Below, in pieces: positions 55,722 through 63,167 of a stretch of 64,000 nucleotides of DNA. The stretch spans positions 2,108,001-2,172,000 of the forward strand of contig NZ_CP011502.1 in NCBI RefSeq assembly GCF_001509405.1, in the 5' to 3' direction. The position numbers and the translations under genes are program-made. This DNA is from Aeromicrobium erythreum. Its GTDB lineage: Bacteria; Actinomycetota; Actinomycetes; Propionibacteriales; Nocardioidaceae. Each line of letters begins with the position of its first letter. The first letter of the stretch is position 1. The notes under the pieces are model-generated. The model was not told the origin of the DNA and ran no database searches. It was given only the letters and a program-made list of their open reading frames with translations.

Positions 55722-55951
55722 GGATTCCCATCACCTGAGGGGAATCCTCACTCACCTGCGGTTGATCCCGCCGGTGAGTGAGGAAGAACCATGGTGAGTG
55801 CCACCAGGCGCGATGCGCTCAGGCGCATCTCGACGGGCGGACGCGACCGGCCCGCTCACCACGGTCCTCCCCCGCTCACCTCGGGAAGCATCCGCAGGTG
55901 AGCGCGGGAGAACCATGGCGAGCTGCTGATTCCCATCAAGTGATGGGAATC
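55722..55951. repeat. Palindromic repeat cluster between the ligase and the GlxA/AraC gene
   Basis: Elements in order: a GGATTCCC/GGGAATCC palindrome (55722-55747); a hairpin TCACTCACC/GGTGAGTGA (55748-55756, 55773-55781) followed by GGAAGAACCATGGTGAGTG, in which the arm is repeated; a second hairpin CGCTCACC/GGTGAGCG (55873-55880, 55897-55904) followed by GGGAGAACCATGGCGAGC; and a 24-base palindrome with 11-base arms GATTCCCATCA/TGATGGGAATC (55928-55951). The outer GATTCCC/GGGAATC arms match the array at 30630-30895, though the centres differ. The cluster fills the space between convergent genes. Confidence 0.75.
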
Positions 55952-55971
55952 AGCGACAGGCGATGGTCCGG

Positions 55972-56925
55972 TCAGCCCGCGTCGGCGCAGGCGAAGGTGC
56001 GGCGGAACTCCTGGGGCGTGGTGCCGAGCGCCTGGGTGAAGTGGTGGCGCAGCGTGGCGGCGTTGCCGAAGCCGACACGGGACGCCACCTGCTCCACCGA
56101 GAGCGTCGAGCCCTCGAGCAGCTGCTCGGCCAGCGCGATGCGCTGGCTGGTGAGCCACTGCAGCGGGGTGGTGCCGGTCTCGTCGCGGAAGCGCCGGGCG
56201 AAGGTGCGTGGCGACATGTGCGCGACCGCGGCGAGCCGGTCGACGGGCAGCGGCTCGTCGACGTGCTCGAGCGCCCACTCGAGCACCGGCGACAACGTCT
56301 CGGCCTCGACCTGGCCGACCGGGGTGCGCACGAACTGCGCCTGCCCGCCCGTGCGGTGCGGCGGCATGACGATGCGCCGTGCGGTGGTCGCGGCCGTGCG
56401 CGCCCCGAACACCCGCCGCACGAGGTGCAGCGAGGCGTCGATGCCGGCGGCAGAGCCGGCCCCGGTCAGCACGTTGCCGTCGAGGACGTACAGCACCTCC
56501 GGGCGCACGACCGCCGTCGGGAAGGCCTCCTGCAGCTCGGTGCCGTAGCGCCAGTGCGTCGTGCACTCCCGCCCGTCGAGCAGGCCCGCCTCGCCCAGCA
56601 GCCACGCGCCGGTGCAGTGCGCCGAGACGTAGGCACCGCGCTCCCCCGCCGCGCGGACGGCCTCGACGGCGGCCGGGTGGTGGTGGCGGTAGCCGCGCTT
56701 CGGCGCGACGCACACGAGGTCGGCGTCAGCGGTCGCGTCGAGCGAAGCCTCCACGTGCAGGTCGACGCTCGAGCCACGGACCCGCCCCGGCTCGGGCGTG
56801 CAGATCGTGAAGTCGAAGACCGGGTTGTCGTCCTCGGGGTGGTAGGGCTCGTTCCAGACCTCGCAGATGGCTCCGAGGCCGAACGCCTCGACCCCGTCCT
56901 GCACGACGACCGCGACCTTCTTCAT
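55972..56925 (-). CDS. GlxA-type regulator: DJ-1/PfpI domain plus AraC DNA-binding domain
   Basis: The 317-residue protein has an N-terminal class I glutamine-amidotransferase-like domain (VAVVVQDGVEAFGLGAICEVW, with the nucleophile-elbow Cys in YVSAHCTGAWLLGEAGLL) and a C-terminal pair of AraC helix-turn-helices (LAAVAHMSPRTFARRFRDETGTTPLQWL and QVASRVGFGNAATLRHHFTQALGTTPQEFR). Such proteins activate catabolic genes in response to small molecules. Upstream palindromes with TGCCAC/GTGGCA may be its own operators. It is divergent from a 53-residue membrane protein. Confidence 0.93.
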   Translation of the reverse strand: MKKVAVVVQDGVEAFGLGAICEVWNEPYHPEDDNPVFDFTICTPEPGRVRGSSVDLHVEASLDATADADLVCVAPKRGYRHHHPAAVEAVRAAGERGAYVSAHCTGAWLLGEAGLLDGRECTTHWRYGTELQEAFPTAVVRPEVLYVLDGNVLTGAGSAAGIDASLHLVRRVFGARTAATTARRIVMPPHRTGGQAQFVRTPVGQVEAETLSPVLEWALEHVDEPLPVDRLAAVAHMSPRTFARRFRDETGTTPLQWLTSQRIALAEQLLEGSTLSVEQVASRVGFGNAATLRHHFTQALGTTPQEFRRTFACADAG

Positions 56926-56936
56926 GGACCCAGCCT

Positions 56937-56990
56937 GCCACAGGTGTGGCGGTTTATCGAGGATGACTGGCTTTTCTGCCACTGGTGGCA
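56937..56990. promoter_or_regulatory. Two TGCCAC/GTGGCA palindromes upstream of the GlxA-type gene
   Basis: GCCAC-AGGT-GTGGC (56937-56950) and TGCCAC-TG-GTGGCA (56977-56990) are centred 40 bases apart, about four helical turns. A third half-site, TTTCTGCCA, recurs at 56974 and at 57011, the latter running into the next gene's ATG. Likely sites for the divergent regulator or another factor. Confidence 0.5.
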
Positions 56991-57018
56991 GGATCAGACG
57001 GAGACGAGACTTTCTGCC

Positions 57019-57180
57019 ATGTTCCTGTTGCTCATCCTCCTGGCCCTGTCCGCCCTCGTCATCGTCCTCGCGATCTGCGTCTCCCTCGACGGCTACGGCA
57101 GCCGTCCCGGGCCGCGCAGCCGTCCGCGCGACCCGTTCGAGCCGTCGCGGGCCGACGACCACGACCTGCCCGTCCGGTGA
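57019..57180 (+). CDS. 53-aa single-pass membrane protein
   Basis: The product starts with a hydrophobic helix (MFLLLILLALSALVIVLAI) and ends with a hydrophilic Arg/Pro/Asp-rich tail (SRPRDPFEPSRADDHDLPVR). Function unknown. The start coincides with a repeated TTTCTGCCA element that may bind the GlxA-type regulator encoded divergently. Good GC3 in the tail supports a real gene. Confidence 0.65.
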   Translation: MFLLLILLALSALVIVLAICVSLDGYGSRPGPRSRPRDPFEPSRADDHDLPVR

Positions 57181-57201
57181 CCCCGGCCCTCGCCCCGACA
57201 A

Positions 57202-57236
57202 GACGAGACCCCCGACCATCGGCCGGGGGTCTCGTC
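57202..57236. terminator. Bidirectional terminator between the 57019 gene and rpsA
   Basis: GACGAGACCCCCG (57202-57214) and CGGGGGTCTCGTC (57224-57236) form a perfect 13-bp stem with a nine-base loop, between convergent genes. Confidence 0.9.
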
Positions 57237-57260
57237 GTGCGGTCGTTCAGCGGGTGAGGA

Positions 57261-58706
57261 TCACTCGCCGCCCGTCAGCTTCTCGCGCAGGGCCTGCAGG
57301 GCCTCGTCGGACGCGAGCGAACCCTCGCCCGTCTCGACGTCGCCACCGGCGGAGTAGTTGCTGACCTCGCCGGCCTCGATGTTGGCCTTCTCGGCCTCCT
57401 CGATCTGCTTCTTGTGCGCCTCCCAGCGCTCGTGAGCCTCGGCGTACTGCTTCTCCCAGGCAGCGCGGGCCTCCTCGAAGCCCTCCTGCCACTCGCCGGT
57501 CTCCGGGTCGAAGCCGTCGGGGTAGATGTAGTTGCCCTGCTCGTCGTAGGAGGACGTCATGCCGTAGAGCGTCGGGTCGAAGTCGTCGGCCGCAGCGGCC
57601 TGCGTCTCGTTGGCCTGCTTGAGCGACAGCGAGATGCGACGACGCTCGAGGTCGATGTCGATGATCTTGACCATGACCGAGTCGCCGATCTGGACGACCT
57701 GCTCGGGGATCTCGACGTGACGCTCGGCCAGCTCGGAGATGTGCACGAGGCCCTCGATGCCCTCCTCGACGCGCACGAACGCACCGAACGGGACGAGCTT
57801 GGTGGCCTTGCCGGGCACGATCTGGCCGATCTGGTGGGTCCGGGCGAAGTGCTGCCACGGATCCTCCTGCGTCGCCTTGAGCGACAGCGACACGCGCTCG
57901 CGCTCGAGGTCGACGTCGAGCACCTCGACCGTGACCTCGTCGCCGACCTGGACGACCTCGTTCGGGTGGTCGATGTGCTTCCAGGACAGCTCGGAGACGT
58001 GGACGAGACCGTCGACGCCGCCGAGGTCGACGAACGCACCGAAGTTGACGATCGAGGAGATGACGCCCTTGCGGACCTGCCCCTTCTTGAGCTCGTCGAG
58101 GAACTTCTGGCGCACGGCCGACTGGGTCTGCTCGAGCCACGCACGGCGCGACAGGACCACGTTGTTGCGGTTCTTGTCGAGCTCGATGATCTTCGCCTCG
58201 AGCTTCTGGCCGATGTACGGGTCGAGGTCGCGCACGCGGCGCATCTCGACCAGCGACGCGGGCAGGAAGCCACGGAGTCCGATGTCCATGATGAGGCCGC
58301 CCTTGACGACCTCGATGACGGTGCCCTCGACGACGCCGTCCTCGGCCTTGATCTTCTCGATGTCGCCCCAGGCGCGCTCGTACTGGGCGCGCTTCTTGGA
58401 CAGGATCAGACGGCCTTCCTTGTCCTCCTTCTGGAGGACGAGGGCCTCGACGCTGTCACCGACGGCGACGACCTCGTGCGGGTCGACGTCGTGCTTGATG
58501 CTCAGCTCGCGCGAGGGGATGACGCCCTCGGTCTTGTAGCCGATGTCGAGGAGGACCTCGTCGCGGTCCACCTTGACGATGGTGCCGTCGACGATGTCGC
58601 CGTCGTTGAAGTACTTGATGGTCGAGTCGATGGCCGCGAGGAAGTCTTCCTCGGTGCCGATGTCGTTGACCGCAACCTGCGGTGCCGCAGAGGGTGCGAT
58701 GCTCAT
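57261..58706 (-). CDS. rpsA: 30S ribosomal protein S1
   Basis: The 481-residue protein has four S1 RNA-binding domains: about residues 35-105 (VDGTIVKVDRDEVLLDIGYKTEGVIPSREL), 120-188 (VEGTVIEVVKGGLIMDIG), 208-276 (RKGVISSIVNFGAFVDLGGVDGLVHVSELSW) and 293-362 (TKLVPFGAFVRVEEGIEGLVHISELA), as usual for actinobacteria, followed by an acidic, helical C-terminal tail. It helps mRNA reach the ribosome. ATG 58706 has CGGAG upstream. The predicted promoter is about 130 bases upstream, leaving a structured leader. The many predicted leaderless genes around it would not depend on classical S1 docking (inference). Confidence 0.98.
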   Translation of the reverse strand: MSIAPSAAPQVAVNDIGTEEDFLAAIDSTIKYFNDGDIVDGTIVKVDRDEVLLDIGYKTEGVIPSRELSIKHDVDPHEVVAVGDSVEALVLQKEDKEGRLILSKKRAQYERAWGDIEKIKAEDGVVEGTVIEVVKGGLIMDIGLRGFLPASLVEMRRVRDLDPYIGQKLEAKIIELDKNRNNVVLSRRAWLEQTQSAVRQKFLDELKKGQVRKGVISSIVNFGAFVDLGGVDGLVHVSELSWKHIDHPNEVVQVGDEVTVEVLDVDLERERVSLSLKATQEDPWQHFARTHQIGQIVPGKATKLVPFGAFVRVEEGIEGLVHISELAERHVEIPEQVVQIGDSVMVKIIDIDLERRRISLSLKQANETQAAAADDFDPTLYGMTSSYDEQGNYIYPDGFDPETGEWQEGFEEARAAWEKQYAEAHERWEAHKKQIEEAEKANIEAGEVSNYSAGGDVETGEGSLASDEALQALREKLTGGE

Positions 58707-58760
58707 AGGTAGATGGACTCCGATGGATGGATGATGTAGGGATAGCGGCCGGCGGACGTG

Positions 58761-58844
58761 CCTCGGACGCCCCGTGAGGGCGTGCGAGGAGCGCTCCTGC
58801 TCGGTCCGAGGAACGCACAGGTCACCAGCGCACCTCTCAGGGTA
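58761..58844 (-). promoter_or_regulatory. rpsA promoter and structured 5' leader
   Basis: TACCCT (58839-58844, reverse strand) is a likely -10, giving a leader of about 125 bases. It contains a hairpin with arms CCTCGGACGCCC and GGGCGTGCGAGG (58761-58789, one mismatch) and, overlapping it, the palindrome AGGAGCGCTCCT (58787-58798). Autogenous control by S1 is known in other bacteria and would fit, but is not shown here. Confidence 0.45.
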
Positions 58845-58902
58845 CGCGATCCCCGTCGTTCCCGGACCACCGGGGGCGTCGTGAGGGACGGCCGGACGAC
58901 GT

Positions 58903-60168
58903 TCAGGCGGGCAGGGCGAAGAACGCGGTCAGCGCACGCACGTAGTGCTCGACGTCGGCGGCCGCCATCGTCTCCCGCGCGGAGTGCATGGCCAGCTGCG
59001 GGGCACCGAAGTCGACGGTGGTGATGCCGGTGCGGGCGGCGCTGATCGGCCCGATCGTCGAGCCGCACGGCAGGTCGGCCCGGTGGACGTAGCGCTGCAG
59101 CGGCACCCCGGCGTGCTCGCAGGCCCGTGCGAACACCGCGGCGCCGACGGCGTCGGTGGCGTAGCGCAGGTTCTGGTTGACCTTGAGGACCGGTCCGGCG
59201 CCGAGGCGCACGTGGTGCAGCGGCTCGTGACGCTCGGCGTGGTTGGGGTGCGTCGCGTGCGCCATGTCGCCGGACGCGCAGACCGAGCCCGCGACCGCGC
59301 GGTGCAGGTCGTCGCGGTCGCCACCGGCGGCCAGGACGATGCGCTCGAGCACCGTGAGCAGCAGGTCCGAGGCGGCGCCGCGCTCGGAGGAGCTGCCCAC
59401 CTCCTCGTGGTCGAACAGCACGAGCACCGACCGCTGGCCGTCCACCGGCGCCCTGCCGCCGGCCGCGGAGTCGAGCAGCGCCTGCAGCCCGGCGAAGCAG
59501 GTGGCCTGGTTGTCCAAGCGGGGTGCCGCGACCAGCCAGCCGTCGACGCCCACGCGCGCGCTGGGCACGACGTCGGCCGTCATGAGCTCGAAGCCGAGCA
59601 CGTCGTCGGCGCCGAAGCCCTCCCGCTCCCCCAGCCACGCGAGGAACGGGGTGCCGCGCTGCGCCCAGATGGCGTCGAGGTGACGCTGACGGTCGGGCGC
59701 GCCGGCGGCGTCGCGATCGAGGTGGATCGCCAGGTTCGGCACCCGCAGCACCGGCTCGTCGACGTGCACGTGCCGCTCCTCGCCGTCGCGCAGCACCACG
59801 CGGCCGGCGACGCCGAGGTCGCGGTCGAGCCAGGTCGTGAGCAGGGGGCCGCCGTAGGGCTCGAGCGCGAGCACGTCGGTGCCCTCGAAGCGTCGGTCGT
59901 GGTGCTGCTTCAGGCGCAGCGTCGGGCTGTCGGTGTGCGCACCGACGATCCTGAACGGGTCGGAGGCGGCGGACGAGGCGGTGTCGTCCCACGCCACGAG
60001 CGACCCGCCGCGCACGACGTAGCCGCGACCACCCGGCCCGGGCCATGCGGCGCGCTCGTCGACCCTCGACCACCCCGCCGACTCCAGCGCGGCGGCCGCG
60101 GTGGCGACGGCGTGGAACGGGGACGGCGAGGCATCCACGAAGCGGCAGAGGTCGTCGGCGGCACCCAT
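58903..60168 (-). CDS. M18-family aminopeptidase
   Basis: The 421-residue metallopeptidase has the M18 pattern: [19 protein letters not shown], the zinc His/Asp in [51 protein letters not shown] with catalytic Glu, and the final His in [10 protein letters not shown]. It removes N-terminal (often acidic) residues from peptides. ATG 60168 is six bases after TACGGT (60175-60180, reverse strand), predicting a leaderless mRNA. Confidence 0.95.
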   Translation of the reverse strand: MGAADDLCRFVDASPSPFHAVATAAAALESAGWSRVDERAAWPGPGGRGYVVRGGSLVAWDDTASSAASDPFRIVGAHTDSPTLRLKQHHDRRFEGTDVLALEPYGGPLLTTWLDRDLGVAGRVVLRDGEERHVHVDEPVLRVPNLAIHLDRDAAGAPDRQRHLDAIWAQRGTPFLAWLGEREGFGADDVLGFELMTADVVPSARVGVDGWLVAAPRLDNQATCFAGLQALLDSAAGGRAPVDGQRSVLVLFDHEEVGSSSERGAASDLLLTVLERIVLAAGGDRDDLHRAVAGSVCASGDMAHATHPNHAERHEPLHHVRLGAGPVLKVNQNLRYATDAVGAAVFARACEHAGVPLQRYVHRADLPCGSTIGPISAARTGITTVDFGAPQLAMHSARETMAAADVEHYVRALTAFFALPA

Positions 60169-60246
60169 GGCCCCACCGTAGCGACCTGCGGACGCACGTC
60201 CGGCGCGCCACCCATGGGTGACGCGCCGGACGAAGGTGCCTGCGGC

Positions 60247-61251
60247 TCAGGCGGTGTGCGTGCCGCCGTCCTGGCGACCTGCGGCCTTGCGACCACGGGC
60301 CAGGCCCGCGACGCCGAGGACCAGCAGGACGAGTCCGACGATGCCGCCGACGATCGGGAACGTGGTGTCCACGGCCTTCAGCAGCGTCGCCTTGCCCTTG
60401 TACTCATCGACGGTGTCCTGGATGTAGGCGTCGGTGTAGCCGAGCGTCGCCTTCGTGGTGGTGAGCTTGCGCTCGCCGTCGACCTCCAGGTAGGAGTCCT
60501 GTGCCTCCCCGCCCTTGATGATGACGCCGGTGACGGGCTCGACCAGGAAGCTGCGCGTGTTCGCGTAGATCCGGTCGGCCGTGACCTGCGAGGCGTCCTC
60601 GCCGACGAGCGAGCCGGGCACGTCGATCGTGCCGGTCTTCGTCGGCTCGATGACCTGCTCGAACTCGTAGACGTCGAGACCCTTGATCGTGGTCTCGCCC
60701 TTGTAGACGGCCGGGGTGGCCTTCTTCAGGGTGCCGTCCCAGAAGTCGTACGTCTTCTTCTCGGTCCCGAACGGGAACTTGAAGTACAGGCCCTTGAAGG
60801 CGCCCTCGGACTCCTCGCCACCGGTCTCCGTGGTCGAGCCGCTCCACGAGACGGTCTCGCCGGTGTGGGCGTCGAACGCGACGCGGTCCTTCGTGCTGCT
60901 GAGCGGCGTCTGCCCGCTGGCGCAGTCGAAGTCGGGCGTGTCGGTGCACGTGTAGGTGTCCCACACGGCCACGTCGCGGCCGAGCTCGTCGGAGGCCTTC
61001 TCGCTCAGGTCGACCTTGCCCTGCACGATGCGCGTGGACTTCAGGGGTCCGGTCTCGACCGCGGGTCCGCCCTCGGCGCCGACGTTGAGGTACTCAGCGT
61101 CCTCTCCCGGCGCCGTCTGCGAGATGCTCGTGGTCTCGTTGTTGTCGGGCACCACGGCCAGACGGTCGTACATGTAGAACTTGCTCAGTCCTGCCAGAAG
61201 AACCAGGAAGGCGCCCAGCACGAGCGCCACCAGTCCCAGCTTCTTACCCAC
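60247..61251 (-). CDS. DUF3068 (PorA-like) membrane protein
   Basis: The 334-residue protein has an N-terminal helix (LVALVLGAFLVLLAGLSKFYMYDRLAVVPDN), an extracytoplasmic beta-rich domain (VWDTYTCTDTPDFDCASGQTP..., YFKFPFGTEKKTYDFWDGTL) and a C-terminal helix (FPIVGGIVGLVLLVLGVAGL). This is the PorA/DUF3068 family of actinobacterial surface proteins, of uncertain function. GTG 61251 has GGAGGG upstream; TAACGT further up may be the -10. It is divergent from the next membrane protein gene. Confidence 0.88.
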   Translation of the reverse strand: MGKKLGLVALVLGAFLVLLAGLSKFYMYDRLAVVPDNNETTSISQTAPGEDAEYLNVGAEGGPAVETGPLKSTRIVQGKVDLSEKASDELGRDVAVWDTYTCTDTPDFDCASGQTPLSSTKDRVAFDAHTGETVSWSGSTTETGGEESEGAFKGLYFKFPFGTEKKTYDFWDGTLKKATPAVYKGETTIKGLDVYEFEQVIEPTKTGTIDVPGSLVGEDASQVTADRIYANTRSFLVEPVTGVIIKGGEAQDSYLEVDGERKLTTTKATLGYTDAYIQDTVDEYKGKATLLKAVDTTFPIVGGIVGLVLLVLGVAGLARGRKAAGRQDGGTHTA

Positions 61252-61340
61252 AGTCGGGCTCCCTCCGCTGTTGTGATCAGGCGCACGTTACCAGTCCGTA
61301 GGGTCATCGGAGCCGCACCCGACGTGTGTGAGGATGAGTC

Positions 61341-63167
61341 GTGGTCGAACCTGTCACGCGCCGGCTGCTCGGGACCCTGCGCGACGAGGGCGTCGGCACC
61401 CGGGAGCTCGTCTCCGGCGCCGCTCTCGTGCTCTTCCTGGCCCAGCTCGCCTGGCGTGCCTGGATCGTCGTCCCGGGCTGGTTCTACTCCGACGACCTGC
61501 TGCTCCTGGAGGACGCAGCGCGGCCGCTGCACACGGTGCTCCTGGAGCCGAACGACAGCCAGCTGATGCCGCTCGGGCGCGTCGTCGCCGCCTTGGTCGC
61601 CGCCGCCGGACCGTACGCGTGGTGGGCTGCCGCGACGTCGGTGCTGGTGCTGTCGGCCGCCGCGACGGCCGCGTGCTGGCTCATGCTGCGCACGGTCTTC
61701 GGTCCGCGCCCGTTCGTCCTCGTGCCGTTCGCGCTCTTCTGCTTCCTCCCCCTCGCCGCCGACGCGAGCTCCTGGTGGGCCGTCGCGCTGAACGCGCTCC
61801 CCGCTCAGGTGGCGTTCTTCCTCGTGGTCACGGGGTTCGTGCTCTGGACCCGTGACCGACGTCCGCGCTGGGCTGCGCTCGTGGTGCTGGCCTACCTCCT
61901 CGGCGCGGCGAGCGGACCCCGCGCGCTGCTCATGGCCCTGCCGGTGGGCGCGTTCGTCGTCCTGTTCTGCTCCGGGACCGGACGGAGCACGCTCGGCCGG
62001 GTCGTACGCCGGCACGGCCCCGTGGTCGCGCCGCTCGCCGCGCTCGGCGTCGCCTACCTCGTGCTCTACCGGGCCACCACGCCCCCGCCGGTGCAGGTCA
62101 CCGGTGCCACGCCGTGGCTCGACGTCGCCGACCGGCTCCTCCTGTCATCCGTGCTGCCCGGGCTGGTCGGCGGACCCTGGCGCTGGGACGTCGCCGCGGA
62201 CCCGCTGTCGGTCCCCGACCCCCTGCTCGCGGTGCGCGTGGTGGCTGCCGTCGCGGTCCTGGTGGTCGTCGCCGTCGCGTGGCGTCGGCACCCGAGCACC
62301 ACGTGGCGTGCGGTCGTCGTGGTGCTCGTGCAGGTGGCGGGCACCTACGTCGCGATCGCCCTCGGCCGTGGGCTGCAGGTCGGGGCCGTCGCCGGCCAGT
62401 TCACGCGCTACCTGCCCGACCTCGCCGCGGTGCTGCCGTTGGCGCTGGCCGCTGCTGTCCTGCCGGTGCGCGTGCCCGACGCACCGACCGTGCGCGAGCG
62501 TCCGCTGCTGCCCCGTCTGCCCTCGGTGCCGCGCGCAGCGCAGGGAGCCGCGCTCTCCGTCGTGCTCGTCGCGTCGCTGGTGAACGCGGCCGACTACGCG
62601 CGACCGTGGCACGAGGACTTCCCCGCGCGTCGCTACGTCGAGAACGCGCGCGCGTCGCTGCTCGCCGACCCGCGCCCCGTCGCCGACCTCGAGGTCCCGG
62701 AGCTCGTGCAGCTCGGGCTGCACTACCCGCGGAACCTGCCGTCGCACGTGCTCGCGCCGTACGGTGATCTCGTGGACGCACGCAGGCAGGGCAACGACCT
62801 CGCGGTGCTCGATACCGACGGCACGGCGCGCCAGCCGCTCGTGCGCGGCGCCGAGAGCGCTCCCGGACCCGTGGCCGGCTGCGGGACGAAGGTCGTACCA
62901 GGTGAGCCGGGGCGCATCGCGCTCGACCGGGCGCAGATGCCCGACTTCCCGTGGACCACGATCAACTACGCCGCGTCGGTCGACGGCGAGGCCGTGCTGC
63001 GCTTCGACGGTCGCGAGCCCGTGCGCATGCAGGTCCTCAGCGGCCCGCACACCTACCTCGTCAACGGCGACGGCGCCTACTCGACGCTCGAGGTCGACGT
63101 GACGACACCCGGCCTGACGGTCTGCGTCGACCGCGTCGCGGCGGGCACGCTGGAGGCCCTGCGATGA
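61341..63167 (+). CDS. Large multi-pass membrane protein with extracytoplasmic C-terminal domain
   Basis: The 608-residue protein has about ten to eleven helices in the first ~420 residues, with a first loop YSDDLLLLEDAARPLHTVLLEPNDSQLMPLGR. The acidic pair YSDD and the topology resemble GT-C glycosyltransferases or mannosyltransferase-like proteins, but no family is certain. The C-terminal ~190 residues are soluble and beta-rich. GTG 61341 has GAGGATGAGTC upstream. It overlaps the acyltransferase gene by ATGA, which suggests a joint role in surface glycan or lipid modification. Confidence 0.8.
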   Translation: MVEPVTRRLLGTLRDEGVGTRELVSGAALVLFLAQLAWRAWIVVPGWFYSDDLLLLEDAARPLHTVLLEPNDSQLMPLGRVVAALVAAAGPYAWWAAATSVLVLSAAATAACWLMLRTVFGPRPFVLVPFALFCFLPLAADASSWWAVALNALPAQVAFFLVVTGFVLWTRDRRPRWAALVVLAYLLGAASGPRALLMALPVGAFVVLFCSGTGRSTLGRVVRRHGPVVAPLAALGVAYLVLYRATTPPPVQVTGATPWLDVADRLLLSSVLPGLVGGPWRWDVAADPLSVPDPLLAVRVVAAVAVLVVVAVAWRRHPSTTWRAVVVVLVQVAGTYVAIALGRGLQVGAVAGQFTRYLPDLAAVLPLALAAAVLPVRVPDAPTVRERPLLPRLPSVPRAAQGAALSVVLVASLVNAADYARPWHEDFPARRYVENARASLLADPRPVADLEVPELVQLGLHYPRNLPSHVLAPYGDLVDARRQGNDLAVLDTDGTARQPLVRGAESAPGPVAGCGTKVVPGEPGRIALDRAQMPDFPWTTINYAASVDGEAVLRFDGREPVRMQVLSGPHTYLVNGDGAYSTLEVDVTTPGLTVCVDRVAAGTLEALR

